Positions 18,373 through 27,602 of a DNA stretch of 64,000 bases are shown one piece after another. The notes beneath the pieces are model-generated. The model was given only the letters and a program-made list of their open reading frames with translations. It ran no database searches and was not told where the DNA came from. The stretch lies in assembly GCF_012027425.1 (NCBI RefSeq), contig NZ_SNUE01000001.1, positions 361,025 to 425,024 of the forward strand. The letters run 5' to 3'. The DNA is from Thermococcus sp. MV5 (GTDB lineage Archaea; Methanobacteriota_B; Thermococci; Thermococcales; Thermococcaceae). Position numbers and translations under genes: made by a program. Numbering within the stretch: the first letter of the stretch is position 1; every line of letters begins with the position of its first letter.

Positions 18373-18382
18373 TTATACCACC

Positions 18383-18829
18383 TCACTTCTTCCTTCTGCT
18401 AACACCAAGTGTAGAACCTCTTCTAAAGTTCGACTTAGTCCTTTGTCCCCTTAGTGGCAGACCAAGCTCATGTCTGATACCTCTGTAGGCTCTGATTCTC
18501 CTAAGCCTATTAACATCTTCACGCCATGCCATGACGAGTTTTGCCCCAGTAAGATGTAGATCTCTCCCACTTTCGTAATCTTTAGGTCTGTTAAGTATCC
18601 ATCCAGGAATACCATGCTTTCCAGGATCTTCAAGAACTGCTTCAATAGCCTTTACTTGCTCTTCTGTAAGATAACCCGCTTTCATCTTTGGATCTAAACC
18701 TGCAACCTTGCATATTATTGTTGCAAAGTTTACACCTATCCCTTTGATCCCAGTAAGGGCCAATCTAAGTTGTTTGTGGCCATCTATATCAACATTTGCT
18801 ACACGCACGATATGTCTAAAGTCAGCCAT
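18383..18829 (-). CDS. rpsM: 30S ribosomal protein S13
   Basis: The 148-residue uS13 starts [21 protein letters not shown] and has the helix-turn motif [13 protein letters not shown] and a basic tail ([16 protein letters not shown]). GGAGGTG precedes the ATG at 18829. A frame extension to 18853 is not needed. It is the first protein gene after tRNA-Ser, in the archaeal order S13-S4-S11-rpoD. Confidence 0.97.
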   Translation of the reverse strand: MADFRHIVRVANVDIDGHKQLRLALTGIKGIGVNFATIICKVAGLDPKMKAGYLTEEQVKAIEAVLEDPGKHGIPGWILNRPKDYESGRDLHLTGAKLVMAWREDVNRLRRIRAYRGIRHELGLPLRGQRTKSNFRRGSTLGVSRRKK

Positions 18830-18870
18830 TATAATCACACCTCCATATCTCAATCCTTTAAAGAGGATTT

Positions 18871-18957
18871 TGGCGCCGGGACGGGGATTTGAACCCCGGC
18901 GGGCAAACGCCCACGGGCTCTCAAGGCCCGCGCCATCCCAGGCTAGGCTATCCCGGC
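18871..18957 (-). tRNA. tRNA-Ser (anticodon TGA), CCA encoded
   Basis: The acceptor GCCGGGA pairs with TCCCGGC, with discriminator G typical of tRNA-Ser. The anticodon stem CGGGC/GCCCG holds loop CTTGAGA (anticodon TGA, Ser codon TCA). A long variable arm (GTGGGCGTTTGCCCGC) marks a class II tRNA. CCA is encoded. The first 15 bases of the tRNA overlap the 3' end of the methyltransferase gene on the same strand. Confidence 0.95.
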
Positions 18958-19530
18958 ATACACTCTAAAGCCCGAGCCCTTCGCAAGTTCAACCACTTCT
19001 TTAAAGCTCTCCTCCATTAAAGTCTTAATATATTTTGCGCCTTGATTAGTGCGAATTACAATTTGAAGTAATCCTCCATCGTAGAGATGAAGGGGTGCAT
19101 TTATAACTATTTCCCTCAACACATCCTTACCCGCATGTACTGGAGGGTTTGTAATTATGCTATGAAACTTTTCACCTGCGACGGGTTCATAAAGATAACC
19201 CCATCTTACCTCGGCATTCTTAATGTTGTTGATTTTTAAGTTTTTCTTCGCTATGTTTACAGCCCTCCTATTAACATCCGTCATTACAACCCGCTTTACA
19301 AATTTAGAGACAACTATACCAATAACACCATATCCACAACCAAGATCAAGCACTTCCCAGTCTTTATCTAACACCACACTCTCTATTAGAAGTTGTGTCC
19401 CTCTATCAAGCTTTCCAAAGGAAAAAACACCGCTAGCAGTGATGAATTTAAAATACTCCCCTCTAACAAATACTTCGATCATTTTAGTTTTTAGTGGTAC
19501 TTGTGGTTCTTTAGAGTAATAATGGCTCAT
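18943..19530 (-). CDS. Class I SAM-dependent methyltransferase, RsmC-like rRNA guanine-N2 methyltransferase family
   Basis: This 195-residue protein has an N-terminal region with [20 protein letters not shown] motif [14 protein letters not shown], the acidic end of motif II (MTDVNRRA) and the NPPVHAG catalytic NPP motif used by N2-guanine/N6-adenine RNA methyltransferases. It resembles the C-terminal half of bacterial RsmC and archaeal single-domain relatives, so a 16S rRNA or tRNA m2G role is likely but unproven. Its stop codon lies 13 bases inside the following tRNA-Ser gene. A TATA box about 26 bp before the ATG suggests a leaderless mRNA. Confidence 0.85.
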   Translation of the reverse strand: MSHYYSKEPQVPLKTKMIEVFVRGEYFKFITASGVFSFGKLDRGTQLLIESVVLDKDWEVLDLGCGYGVIGIVVSKFVKRVVMTDVNRRAVNIAKKNLKINNIKNAEVRWGYLYEPVAGEKFHSIITNPPVHAGKDVLREIVINAPLHLYDGGLLQIVIRTNQGAKYIKTLMEESFKEVVELAKGSGFRVYAGIA

Positions 19531-19549
19531 GATCGAAGGTTAGCAAAGG

Positions 19550-19561
19550 AGTTTATAAATC
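19550..19561 (-). promoter_or_regulatory. TATA box of the methyltransferase-tRNA-Ser-rpsM transcript
   Basis: The minus strand reads GATTTATAAACTCC, a strong archaeal TATA box centred about 26 bp before the ATG at 19530. Transcription normally begins about 25 bp downstream of the TATA centre, which places the start at or next to the ATG. No ribosome-binding site is visible, so a leaderless mRNA is inferred. Confidence 0.6.
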
Positions 19562-19584
19562 TAAGTGGGAGAAAAGAGAACAAC

Positions 19585-20595
19585 CTACCACATTTTTGGA
19601 TACCAATCTCGTGGCATAAATACCTTTTCAACATCTACTGCAATCCCTTTTGCCTTCGTTAACATCTCTTGAGTGCTCATTTTTGCTTTACCTAATGCCA
19701 CAAGCTCATCTTTGAGAGTCATTATTGCAATTAAACCTCCTGGCTTGATACCTTTATGAAGCCTCACTATGCCTGGAACCGCTAAATCAGCACCATGGGT
19801 AACCGCTGCCACTGCTGAATCCCTAATCCAAACTTTAGGTAAATGTTCTACTGCCTTTTCCATTGGTTGAATTGCATTTCTAAAATAACTCTCAATTCCA
19901 TCATCTTTCCAGAAATGATAAGCATCTATCAAATCATGAAGACTCACAAGTGTCTCATCTTCTCGGAAAGGCCCACTTCTGCTTCTTCTAAGTTCGGCCA
20001 TATGTGCTCCAACACCTAAAGCAAGGCCCATGTGATGAATGAGAGAACGTATGTAAGTACCTGCTTCAACACCCGCCCTAAAAAGAACATCCTTACCATC
20101 AATCTCTAAAACTTCAATATAGTAAACTTTTCTAGTCCTTAATCTCCTTTTAACAGCACTCCTCAAGGGCGGTCTTTGAATTATCTCTCCTTCAAATTCC
20201 CTCATGATTGTTCTTATTTTATCCTCTGAAACATTCCCATGAAGATGCATTAAAGCAATATACTCTTTCCCAGCAGGTAAAAGAGCCTGCACAACTCTAG
20301 TAGCCCTTTCAAGAGCTACTGGTAAAACTCCCGTAACCTTCGGGTCGAGAGTCCCCCCATGACCAGCTTTTTGAAGATTAAGCAACTTCTTAATCCATGC
20401 CACAACCTCGTGGCTAGTTGGACCAGGAGGCTTATCAAGATTTATCACACCAAACTGGAGATGGAGTTCAATAGGCCTCTTCTCGGGAGGATATCCCCAC
20501 TTTGGATTGGTCTCAGCATTCTCGTCCTTTATAACAACCTCTCTCTTGAGATCAGCAGGAAGTACGAGCTCTCGCTTTTTCCTTTTCTTAGCCAT
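19585..20595 (-). CDS. cbf5: tRNA/rRNA pseudouridine synthase Cbf5 (H/ACA RNP catalytic subunit)
   Basis: The 336-residue TruB-family protein has the catalytic motif HGGTLDPKVTGVLPV with nucleophile Asp84 and LDKPPGPTSHEVV before it. A C-terminal PUA domain covers residues about 255-330 (KVWIRDSAVAAVTHGADLAVPGI). Archaeal Cbf5 works with Nop10, Gar1, L7Ae and H/ACA guide RNAs, and alone can modify tRNA U55. The ATG at 20595 follows AGGTGAG; a GTG nine bases upstream is less likely. A divergent GC-rich, RNA-like block lies just upstream. Confidence 0.97.
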   Translation of the reverse strand: MAKKRKKRELVLPADLKREVVIKDENAETNPKWGYPPEKRPIELHLQFGVINLDKPPGPTSHEVVAWIKKLLNLQKAGHGGTLDPKVTGVLPVALERATRVVQALLPAGKEYIALMHLHGNVSEDKIRTIMREFEGEIIQRPPLRSAVKRRLRTRKVYYIEVLEIDGKDVLFRAGVEAGTYIRSLIHHMGLALGVGAHMAELRRSRSGPFREDETLVSLHDLIDAYHFWKDDGIESYFRNAIQPMEKAVEHLPKVWIRDSAVAAVTHGADLAVPGIVRLHKGIKPGGLIAIMTLKDELVALGKAKMSTQEMLTKAKGIAVDVEKVFMPRDWYPKMW

Positions 20596-20654
20596 TCTAC
20601 TCACCTACAAAAAATTGAATGAGATAGTTATAAATCTTTAGAATACTTCCATCA

Positions 20655-20925
20655 TGATTCCTGCCACACTCTATGGGAGACTCTCCTCCTGGCCTTTTTC
20701 TTGTCCTGAAAGGTGGAGTTTCCCTCAGGAGCCGTAACTCCCAATTCAAGATGGTTCACGGGTTTGCGGGCCCATCACGTTGCCGCTTTCGACCCAGTCC
20801 ACAAGCTGGATCTTCGGCCCGTTACCTTACCAGCACGGGATGGCTCGAGGGTATTCCCAAGAGGACAGTCCTACAGAGTATTTGGAACTCTTTCCTAGGA
20901 GTTGTTTTTGGATGGCCCTTTCAAA
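20655..20925. ncRNA. Putative structured non-coding RNA, family not identified
   Basis: The 480-bp gap between cbf5 and the disulfide reductase gene has no convincing protein gene. About 270 bp of it is much richer in G+C than the surroundings, as is usual for stable RNAs in hyperthermophiles. Several stems can be drawn: CGGGCC (20767-20772) with GGCCCG (20816-20821), enclosing GACCCAG (20791-20797) with CTGGATC (20806-20812); GGAG/CTCC at 20728-20741; CCTGA/TCAGG at 20705-20729. On the plus strand AACTC...GAGTT followed by five T (20886-20909) could be a terminator. On the minus strand, GAAACTCCACC recalls a conserved RNase P RNA stretch, but the other RNase P landmarks and SRP motifs are absent. 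The rest of the gap (20926-21077) is AT-rich with nothing recognisable. Confidence 0.5.
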
Positions 20926-21077
20926 GCCTTATTATTCTAAATGGTATTAAATATTTCAATATTCAAAAAATCCTTCAATCACCCCCTCCTTACCCTAAAG
21001 AACGAGACTTTTAAGGAAGTAGCCTGAGACACTTCTTCTAAGAATAAGAAAGTTCTCTTAAGCTAGATTTTCCTTTT

Positions 21078-22412
21078 TTAGAGCATGTATAGGATGTCGT
21101 ATGAATGACTTGGATATGTATAATAAGCATGTTTTAGATCCTCAACTGTTAAGCCCAGTTTAATTGCAAGAGCAAAGATATTCACAATTTCCTCTGTATT
21201 TTGACCAAGCAAATGTGCTCCAAGAATCCTATTTCCTTCTCCTATTAGAATCTTATAACCTGAATACTTTTGGTTTATTCTAATAGAGTTGTACCATTTT
21301 GAAGTATCGCCTTTTTTTATGATGAATTTGAGGCCCTTTTTCCTGGCTTCTTCTTCCTTTAAGCCAACAGAGGCTAGTGGAGGGATTGTAAAGACCACTG
21401 TAGGTATTGCGGTATAGTCAATTTTCACATGATTCCCTTTGATAATATTGCTTGCAGCTATACTTCCCTCTACTGCTGCAACTGGTGTCAATGGTAAACC
21501 ACCTTTGGCGCAATCTCCAGCAGCATAAATATTCTCATTCGTTGTTTGCATATACTCATTAACCTTTATCCCTTCCTCGTCATATTCAACACCAGTCACC
21601 TCCAGAGCGAGGTCATTCACATTGGGAATCCTCCCCGCTCCGTGAACTACGAGATTAACCTCAAAATTTCCTTGTGGAGTTTTCACAATAAATGACTCTG
21701 CCTTTTTCCTCACTTCCTTCACGGGAGCATTTATCACAACCTTTATACCCCTCTCCTCAGTGGCTTTGATGAGAGTATCAACTATATAAGGCTCGAAGTT
21801 CTTCAGGGACTTTTCACTTCTGTGAAGTATTGTCACAGAACTCCCAACACGTGCTGCTAAATGTGCAAATTCAAAGGATATGTATCCCCCACCGATGAAA
21901 ACTATCCTCTCTGGTAACTCGTCAAGTTCAAGAAACTCATCGCTGCTTATAACATACTCCTCTCCTGGAATGTTAAGTTTTCTAGGCTTCGCCCCTGTTG
22001 CTATCAAAAACTTATCAGAAAGGATAATCTCACCGTTTACCTCTATTCTATCTTTGTCTATAAACCGAGCGCTTCCATGGATCGTCTCAACTCCTGCCTT
22101 TTTGAAAGCCCTCTCAATCCCCTCTGGAAAACCTTTAATCCATTCTTCCTTAAAAGCCATGAGCTTTTTCCAATTTATATACACTTTTCCTTCAATACCT
22201 TTATCTCTCATCCTTTCAGCCCAATCTACAAGCTCAGCTCCACCAATGAGAATCTTCTTCGGGTCGCAACCTCTTAGAGCACATGTTCCACCAAATGGCC
22301 TCTCGTCAATAATAGCAACACTCAGACCAGCCCTTGCAAACTTGTAAACAGCAGAAGAACCAGCTACACCAGTTCCAATAACAACCACATCAAACTTTCT
22401 CATCTTCTTCAT
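21078..22412 (-). CDS. FAD/NAD(P)-dependent disulfide oxidoreductase (dihydrolipoamide dehydrogenase/mercuric reductase-like)
   Basis: The 444-residue flavoprotein has the FAD dinucleotide motif GTGVAG (13-18), the redox pair C44-ALRG-C49, the NAD(P)-binding GGGYIS (174-179) and the second FAD motif YAAGDCA near residue 295. Known CxxxxC members reduce disulfides or metal ions through the flavin. The C-terminal interface motif HPTxxE, which supplies the acid-base His in dihydrolipoamide dehydrogenase and glutathione reductase, is replaced by YPSHSYD, so the catalytic chemistry or partner may differ. The gene overlaps the preceding DUF427 gene by 23 bp, suggesting joint expression. An alternative ATG lies three codons downstream. 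Confidence 0.88.
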   Translation of the reverse strand: MKKMRKFDVVVIGTGVAGSSAVYKFARAGLSVAIIDERPFGGTCALRGCDPKKILIGGAELVDWAERMRDKGIEGKVYINWKKLMAFKEEWIKGFPEGIERAFKKAGVETIHGSARFIDKDRIEVNGEIILSDKFLIATGAKPRKLNIPGEEYVISSDEFLELDELPERIVFIGGGYISFEFAHLAARVGSSVTILHRSEKSLKNFEPYIVDTLIKATEERGIKVVINAPVKEVRKKAESFIVKTPQGNFEVNLVVHGAGRIPNVNDLALEVTGVEYDEEGIKVNEYMQTTNENIYAAGDCAKGGLPLTPVAAVEGSIAASNIIKGNHVKIDYTAIPTVVFTIPPLASVGLKEEEARKKGLKFIIKKGDTSKWYNSIRINQKYSGYKILIGEGNRILGAHLLGQNTEEIVNIFALAIKLGLTVEDLKHAYYTYPSHSYDILYML

Positions 22413-22701
22413 CCCACACTATCTCAACACCTTTCCAAAAAGCAACATAATCTTTGATTGTGTTTGCTGCTTCTTTAGGATTCGGGTAATACCATGCAAC
22501 ATCTTCGTTTACCTTATCTCCCACAACAACATGATAGTAACTTGCTTCTCCTTTCCATGAACATATTGTATGAGTGGAGCTTTTTCGGAGGAATTCCTTT
22601 CTCACAGTGTCGGGTGGAAAATAAACATTGCCTTCCAAAAGAATAACTTCGTATCTTTTAGCCCCGGCAATAATTTCTCCATTCCACATAGCTTTAACCA
22701 T
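22390..22701 (-). CDS. DUF427 family protein
   Basis: From the ATG at 22701 the product (103 residues) begins MVKAMWNGEIIAGAKRYEVI. It carries STHTICSWKGEASYY and VAWYYPNP, the family's conserved core (a compact beta fold of unknown function). Longer readings to 22758 do not add family sequence. Its 3' end overlaps the flavin disulfide reductase gene by 23 bp, so a redox or small-molecule link to that enzyme is a reasonable guess, though nothing in the sequence proves it. Confidence 0.8.
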   Translation of the reverse strand: MVKAMWNGEIIAGAKRYEVILLEGNVYFPPDTVRKEFLRKSSTHTICSWKGEASYYHVVVGDKVNEDVAWYYPNPKEAANTIKDYVAFWKGVEIVWDEEDEKV

Positions 22702-22820
22702 TTCATTCATCTCCAATGTAAACTTTGCATGCATTGTTAAGTAAGTTTTTATTCCCAAATGAGAAATTTAAGAAGAGAAAGTTTACAACGTGAAAAAGAG
22801 AATGGGCGAATCGCCCAAAA

Positions 22821-23072
22821 TCATTCAAGACTTATTCCAGCTTGCTCAAGAGCAGCCTTAACAGTTTCGTCCTCAGCACCGCGCTCAATGGCAACCTTTT
22901 CTGGAAGAGGTTCAAGGTGCTTTATGTTCATCCTTCTTCTCTTAACCTTGTTAAAGCCAGCACCAGTCACAAGGACGAAGTTTTTGTCAATTATATCCAC
23001 AACAACTACTTTTTGTCCAGCTCTTCTTCCAGCAATAACAACGGCTAATCTTCCAATATCAATTGCAGGCAT
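22821..23072 (-). CDS. rpl14e: 50S ribosomal protein L14e
   Basis: The 83-residue archaeal eL14 is a KOW-type protein with the motif [22 protein letters not shown] and the C-terminal helix [18 protein letters not shown]. It is found only in archaea and eukaryotes. It follows cmk by 20 bp in the rpl34e-cmk-rpl14e order known from this order. Confidence 0.95.
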   Translation of the reverse strand: MPAIDIGRLAVVIAGRRAGQKVVVVDIIDKNFVLVTGAGFNKVKRRRMNIKHLEPLPEKVAIERGAEDETVKAALEQAGISLE

Positions 23073-23092
23073 TCATCCCACCTCCACTATTT

Positions 23093-23650
23093 TTATTTCC
23101 CCGTGTCACCATCGGGGTACAGGTGGTCGATGGCGGCCTTCACAATTTTGAAGACCCCATCGGGACCCCATTTAGCAGTATTAATTGTCAAGTCATAAAT
23201 CGAGAGGTCGTTGATGTCAACCCCATATAGATTTAAATACCTTTTTCTATTCTGCATTTCCCTTTCAGCAATTTGCATGAAAGCTTCTTCAACACTTACT
23301 CCTTCCCTTCTAGCCACGCGTTGGGCCCTAACTTGAATCGGTGCATCAAGCCATATTTTTAAGTCAGCTGTTTTTACCATCCACCCTGCTAGACGTCCTT
23401 CTATAACAACATTACACTCTTTTGCTGCTTCTACTTGTCTCTTATCAACTTCCCTATCTATTTCAGGGTGCATTTCTGCATATTCTTGGAATTCTTGTAG
23501 ACTCATGCCTCTCTCTTTTGCCATTTGGCGAAAGATTAAACCCGCGTAAATATGTTTAAATCCATAATATTCAGCCAAGTTTTTGCATAGGGTAGTTGTA
23601 CCACTTCCCGCCAAGCCACTTACTGTTATTACTAGACATCCTTTTGACAT
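23093..23650 (-). CDS. cmk: Cytidylate kinase
   Basis: The 185-residue archaeal (d)CMP kinase has P-loop GLAGSGTTT (12-20), IYAGLIFRQMA as the NMP-binding helix and the LID-type Arg-rich region RAQRVARREG. It phosphorylates CMP/dCMP using ATP in the cytosol. It lies between rpl34e and rpl14e on the same strand, a placement widely conserved in euryarchaea. Confidence 0.95.
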   Translation of the reverse strand: MSKGCLVITVSGLAGSGTTTLCKNLAEYYGFKHIYAGLIFRQMAKERGMSLQEFQEYAEMHPEIDREVDKRQVEAAKECNVVIEGRLAGWMVKTADLKIWLDAPIQVRAQRVARREGVSVEEAFMQIAEREMQNRKRYLNLYGVDINDLSIYDLTINTAKWGPDGVFKIVKAAIDHLYPDGDTGK

Positions 23651-23677
23651 ATTTCATCACTTATTCGACCTATAACT

Positions 23678-23944
23678 TTAAAGAGCTGCTCTTACTTGGG
23701 CTTTTATAATCCTACGCATACAGGCTGGACAAAGATTTGGCATTGGCCTCTCTGGCCTCTTCTTTGTTTTGGGCAATTTTCTGAGTTCACTAGGTCTTCC
23801 CCTAGGAACACCATTAAGGGGCTTTCCACACATTGCACAGTGCGCTGCTTTTGGTTTCTTCCTCTCAAAGTGTATTACAGTCCTCCCCCCAGGAGTCCTA
23901 ACGAACTTCCTTCTCCATGATCTTGATCTGTACATTGGCTTCAT
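23678..23944 (-). CDS. rpl34e: 50S ribosomal protein L34e
   Basis: The 88-residue zinc-binding eL34 shows CAMCGKPL and [14 protein letters not shown], forming the four-Cys zinc ribbon, and a basic N-terminus ([14 protein letters not shown]). A TTTAAAAAC element on the minus strand about 40 bp before the ATG may be its promoter. It starts the rpl34e-cmk-rpl14e run. Confidence 0.96.
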   Translation of the reverse strand: MKPMYRSRSWRRKFVRTPGGRTVIHFERKKPKAAHCAMCGKPLNGVPRGRPSELRKLPKTKKRPERPMPNLCPACMRRIIKAQVRAAL

Positions 23945-24062
23945 ATCTCTCCACCTCGCTTAGCTTTTTTGCAGAGTGTTTTTAAATTTAACTATTTTTT
24001 GTTTATCCTCTAAGTACGATGTTTAACTAATCTCAGATTTTTTAGCAATCGTATGATACGGC

Positions 24063-24938
24063 TCAAAACCTTAAAATTTTCCCAGAGTGAAGCTTTTCAA
24101 AATTATTCCCAAATTCTTTTAGAAACATTGCTTCAGCTTTGAGCCCTGTACAGTGTCCAGTATAAATTTTCCTAACCCCTAAATCCCTAAGTGCTTTTAT
24201 CGTGTTTTGAATCCTTTCATCATTAGCATTTATTAAATGAAATCCCCCTATAACAGCGTATACATCAGTGACTCCTGTTATTTCAATAGCCTTCTGCACC
24301 ATGCTGACTATCCCCGGATGAGAGCATCCCCCAATAACCACCAATCCTTTTTCAGTTACTATCCCCAATCCTATCTCATCTTCAACTTCATCCTGAACTA
24401 CTCTGCCATTTTCAAGCTTTTGAAGGTCTATTGTAACCTCTCTCTCAAAATCTACCTTCTTTTCTTTTTCAATTTCTCCAAGCGTGAAAACCCCTGACAT
24501 TGTTCTTATTGGGTCTCTGCTTAAAATCCATATCCCTCCAAGTTTTTCTATTTCTCTTTTTCTTATGGGTGGAATCCCTGCATACATAAATTCTGGTTCT
24601 GTGGCAAAGCTTACTTTAAAGATATTTGGATGAGCGAATATTGGTATCTCCCTTCTTATTTTTTTCATAATACCCAAAAGTCCCCCAGTATGGTCAAAAT
24701 GACTGTGAGAAAGCACTATCAAGTCAATAGTTTTTGGATTAATTCCCATAAGCCCCATATTGAACAGAATGGGTTCTACATAGGATGCTGTGTCAAATAG
24801 TATTCTACGAACGATACCATCAGATTTTACTTCGATCAGAAATGAAATACCATGTTGAGCCCAGAATTGACTGTTGTATCCTGCATAATCCTCTGCTAAT
24901 ATATAAATCCCCAATTCCTCAACCTTTCCAATCCCCAT
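24063..24938 (-). CDS. Metallo-beta-lactamase-fold hydrolase (dihydropterin/RFA-P synthase-like family)
   Basis: The 291-residue protein has the metal-binding motif HSHFDH (78-83) followed by TGG. It also has an IGGCSHPGI block carrying another metal His, an IGGFHL block and the late His in YTGHCTGLKAE. The overall layout matches the COG1237 family, one member of which takes part in methanopterin-type cofactor chemistry in methanogens. Thermococcales do not make methane, so the true substrate here is unknown. The gene is inserted between rpl34e and the DUF106 gene. Confidence 0.82.
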   Translation of the reverse strand: MGIGKVEELGIYILAEDYAGYNSQFWAQHGISFLIEVKSDGIVRRILFDTASYVEPILFNMGLMGINPKTIDLIVLSHSHFDHTGGLLGIMKKIRREIPIFAHPNIFKVSFATEPEFMYAGIPPIRKREIEKLGGIWILSRDPIRTMSGVFTLGEIEKEKKVDFEREVTIDLQKLENGRVVQDEVEDEIGLGIVTEKGLVVIGGCSHPGIVSMVQKAIEITGVTDVYAVIGGFHLINANDERIQNTIKALRDLGVRKIYTGHCTGLKAEAMFLKEFGNNFEKLHSGKILRF

Positions 24939-24981
24939 ACAGCATCGCCTTCTTTAGGAAAAAGAAAATTATAAAACAAGA

Positions 24982-25509
24982 TTAAACTGAATCAAGTAGT
25001 TTTCTCAATACCTGACCAACAGCCATTGAAGTTAGGATATACCATCCAATGTAGCCAAGCTCGTTGGCCTGAAGAGACGAGTGATAGAACCCATGGAACA
25101 AATCAAAGAGGAAAAAGTTGAAGGGTGACTTTACAATTGCAGTCTCAACGTACCATCTCCTCATCCAACCGAAGAAGATAAAGAATATTGGCATTGTGAA
25201 GAGCATTGGCTTAAACATTGAGTCTTTCATAACTTCGTTTTGGAGCTTTAGTAGTTCCATTTGTTTTTGTTGTAGCTTTCTTAATTTCTTTTCATCTTTT
25301 GCTTTTTGAGCTTCTTTCCACTCTTTTTGAAACTCCTTGCTCATCTTTTGAAGTCTCTTCATTTTCTCTTGGTCAATTAAAAAGTGATTTACTAAGGTGA
25401 AAAATCCACCAAGTATGGCACCTGAAATTGTTACTACCCACATTGGATGAGCATTCATTACCAACGGCCCGAACAACTTATCTAGAGCCAAATAAATTCC
25501 CTCAAGCAT
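24982..25509 (-). CDS. DUF106 membrane protein (EMC3/Oxa1/YidC-superfamily insertase-like)
   Basis: The 175-residue protein has membrane segments near residues 20-42, about 100-118 and 150-168. Between the first two lies a highly charged coiled-coil hairpin rich in Lys and Glu (residues about 48-95). This layout is that of archaeal DUF106 proteins, distant relatives of YidC, Oxa1, Get1 and EMC3. It overlaps adkA by 8 bp and lies two genes from secY, consistent with a role in membrane-protein insertion. Confidence 0.85.
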   Translation of the reverse strand: MLEGIYLALDKLFGPLVMNAHPMWVVTISGAILGGFFTLVNHFLIDQEKMKRLQKMSKEFQKEWKEAQKAKDEKKLRKLQQKQMELLKLQNEVMKDSMFKPMLFTMPIFFIFFGWMRRWYVETAIVKSPFNFFLFDLFHGFYHSSLQANELGYIGWYILTSMAVGQVLRKLLDSV

Positions 25510-26092
25510 CTTCTTCCACCGCCAGATCCAGTATTTTTACCAACTCATTAACAGCTTCTTCCAACCCTTTGTCTTCATGATTCTCAATTATCTTTATAAG
25601 TGCATTGGAATGCATTGCATAGCTGATTGCAGCAGCCCTATTTAAATCTTGGTGTCTTTGAATTTGCTCTTCAGTTTCAACATCCCTGTCTCTTTTTAGA
25701 TCTCTCAAACGTCTGCCAAGTATTTCACTTGGATTAGCCTCTATTATAACCATAAACTTTGGATTTATGACCTCAATAACTTCCTTTGGAAATCCTAACA
25801 TGTAACCTAAGGGAGTCTTGATTGTAGCATGTGTATCAAGTAGTACTGGTTCTTTTCGAGATATTTCCAAGATTCTTTGAGCCGCTTTTAATTGAAGTTC
25901 TCTCTGAGTTTTTAAACTTAATCTCCTCATTTCATCTCTATGGGAAACTAAATTAGCCCTAACTGCTTCCTCAAACATTATGTCTCCAAAGTTAATTACC
26001 CTAAACCTTGCTCGAGTCCTTTGCAAAGCCAGTCGTGTGATTGTACTTTTTCCTACTCCCGGAATCCCTGTAATAACCACCACAAACGGCAT
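25502..26092 (-). CDS. adkA: Archaeal adenylate kinase
   Basis: The 196-residue protein has P-loop GIPGVGKST (9-17), ends [18 protein letters not shown] as the AMP-binding part, and has the Arg-rich LID segment [14 protein letters not shown]. It interconverts ATP, ADP and AMP. It follows secY by 91 bp in the archaeal secY-adkA order and overlaps the DUF106 gene by 8 bp. Confidence 0.95.
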   Translation of the reverse strand: MPFVVVITGIPGVGKSTITRLALQRTRARFRVINFGDIMFEEAVRANLVSHRDEMRRLSLKTQRELQLKAAQRILEISRKEPVLLDTHATIKTPLGYMLGFPKEVIEVINPKFMVIIEANPSEILGRRLRDLKRDRDVETEEQIQRHQDLNRAAAISYAMHSNALIKIIENHEDKGLEEAVNELVKILDLAVEEDA

Positions 26093-26183
26093 TTTATATC
26101 ACCCTGATGAAAACTCGCGCTCCAAACACTACAAAGAGAAATTAGTTTATAAGGTTTTTTGGGAATAAGATGGAAAAAGAAAA

Positions 26184-27569
26184 TCACCCAAAGAATCTGC
26201 GCAATGCTGGGAACATCTCAGTTGCCTGTTCTCTTGCTATTTCTTCGTAGAATCTATAGAGAATACCAACGGTAAGCAATATACCAGTTCCAGTTCCCAA
26301 GGCACCAAGGAAATCTGCCAATACTGCCACGACTGCCAATGTAAAAGCTCCCCAGAATGTGACATAAGGAATGTATCTTTGAAGAACCCTTTCGAGTATC
26401 CTTGGATCCCTTCTGAATCCAGGTATCTGGAGCCCAGCCCTTTGAAGCTGTCTTGCAATGCTCCTTGCATCTAGTCCAGTAAGCTCAACCCATAAGAATC
26501 CAAAGATCAGCGAGAAGGTTATTGTTAATAATGCATAGACCAAAGCCCTCAGTGGATCTGCTGTTACACTAAATATATCTCTAGGTGGTAAGACGTATCT
26601 AACAAATCCTGAAATTACAGCTCCACTTTCATCAAATGTTCCAAGTATTGGATAGCCTATTCTCTGAAGAAGCCTGGCCCAGAGTTGTATGTTCGCATAG
26701 AGAGCAAAAGTAAGGATAATTGGAATATTACTAACATACATGAATCTAATTGGATATCTTCCCCTTACAGTTACTCTTCCATAGCTAAGGGGTATCTCCA
26801 CGCGCATGCTCTCAAGATAAACAACTATTAGAAATATCACTACGGTAGCTAGAACGCTAAGCATGTCTGGCATTCCCCTTCTATAAAGAGCGCCCATGAG
26901 ATCTCCTTGAATTATATGTTGAATAAAAGCAGGTATAGCTCCAATTATCGCAGGTTCACCTGTAAGGGGATCAATTGCAGCGCTAGTTGTGAGAGGATTA
27001 AGAGATTGGGTCACAATTGTCTGAGAAACTCCAGCAGCAATGAAAAGACTTATACCACTCCCAATTCCCCATTTGCTTACAAGTTCATCCATGATCATAA
27101 CCATTATTCCACCAAATGCAAGCTGAAGCACTAAGAGTAGCTTAATCGTAAGTGTTGGGTTTCCAAAAGCCCCTGCAAACACAAATACCCCCGCTTCAAA
27201 GAAACACATGAAAACTGCAAAAACTTTCTGGAGTGCCTGATAGAACCTCCTATCTTCTGGATTTGAGAGGTCGAGTTTTATGATCTCTGAACCAACTAGG
27301 AGCTGCATGATAATTCCCGCTGTAACTATAGGTCCAATACCTAATGTCAAAAGGCTACCATTTCTACCCGCAAGAACAACCCTTAATGTTTGAAAGTAAT
27401 CCTGAACTCTTTCTGGTATTCCAAAAAGAGGTATCTCCGCCATAGCAAAATATAGCAATAATGCAACTACAGTCCAAGCAAACTTCTCCTTCAACGGAAC
27501 ATGCCTTTTTGGTCGATCAATTTCTGGAAATGCATGTTCTACCTTATAGATTATATCCCTTGCTCCCAT
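26184..27569 (-). CDS. secY: Protein translocase subunit SecY
   Basis: The 461-residue channel protein has about ten membrane helices and the conserved plug/helix-2 region [18 protein letters not shown]. Cytosolic loops include [25 protein letters not shown] (region near residue 265) and [16 protein letters not shown] (region near residue 395). It is the core of the archaeal SecYEG/Sec61 translocon. It ends the rplO-side of the spc operon, 33 bp after rplO. Confidence 0.96.
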   Translation of the reverse strand: MGARDIIYKVEHAFPEIDRPKRHVPLKEKFAWTVVALLLYFAMAEIPLFGIPERVQDYFQTLRVVLAGRNGSLLTLGIGPIVTAGIIMQLLVGSEIIKLDLSNPEDRRFYQALQKVFAVFMCFFEAGVFVFAGAFGNPTLTIKLLLVLQLAFGGIMVMIMDELVSKWGIGSGISLFIAAGVSQTIVTQSLNPLTTSAAIDPLTGEPAIIGAIPAFIQHIIQGDLMGALYRRGMPDMLSVLATVVIFLIVVYLESMRVEIPLSYGRVTVRGRYPIRFMYVSNIPIILTFALYANIQLWARLLQRIGYPILGTFDESGAVISGFVRYVLPPRDIFSVTADPLRALVYALLTITFSLIFGFLWVELTGLDARSIARQLQRAGLQIPGFRRDPRILERVLQRYIPYVTFWGAFTLAVVAVLADFLGALGTGTGILLTVGILYRFYEEIAREQATEMFPALRRFFG

Positions 27570-27602
27570 GGATTACACCCCAAAAATATTAATAATAAAA
27601 AA

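Noticed and set aside
20655..20925. Assignment of the structured block as RNase P RNA or SRP RNA
   Set aside because: Only a short GAAACTCCACC resemblance was found; the ACAGAA and GAGGAAAGTCC landmarks of RNase P and the SRP helix-8 sequence are missing.
20673..21014. Plus-strand open frames in the cbf5 upstream gap
   Set aside because: Low-complexity, Arg/Pro-rich translations with no family resemblance, lying in a GC-rich stem-rich block better explained as structured RNA.
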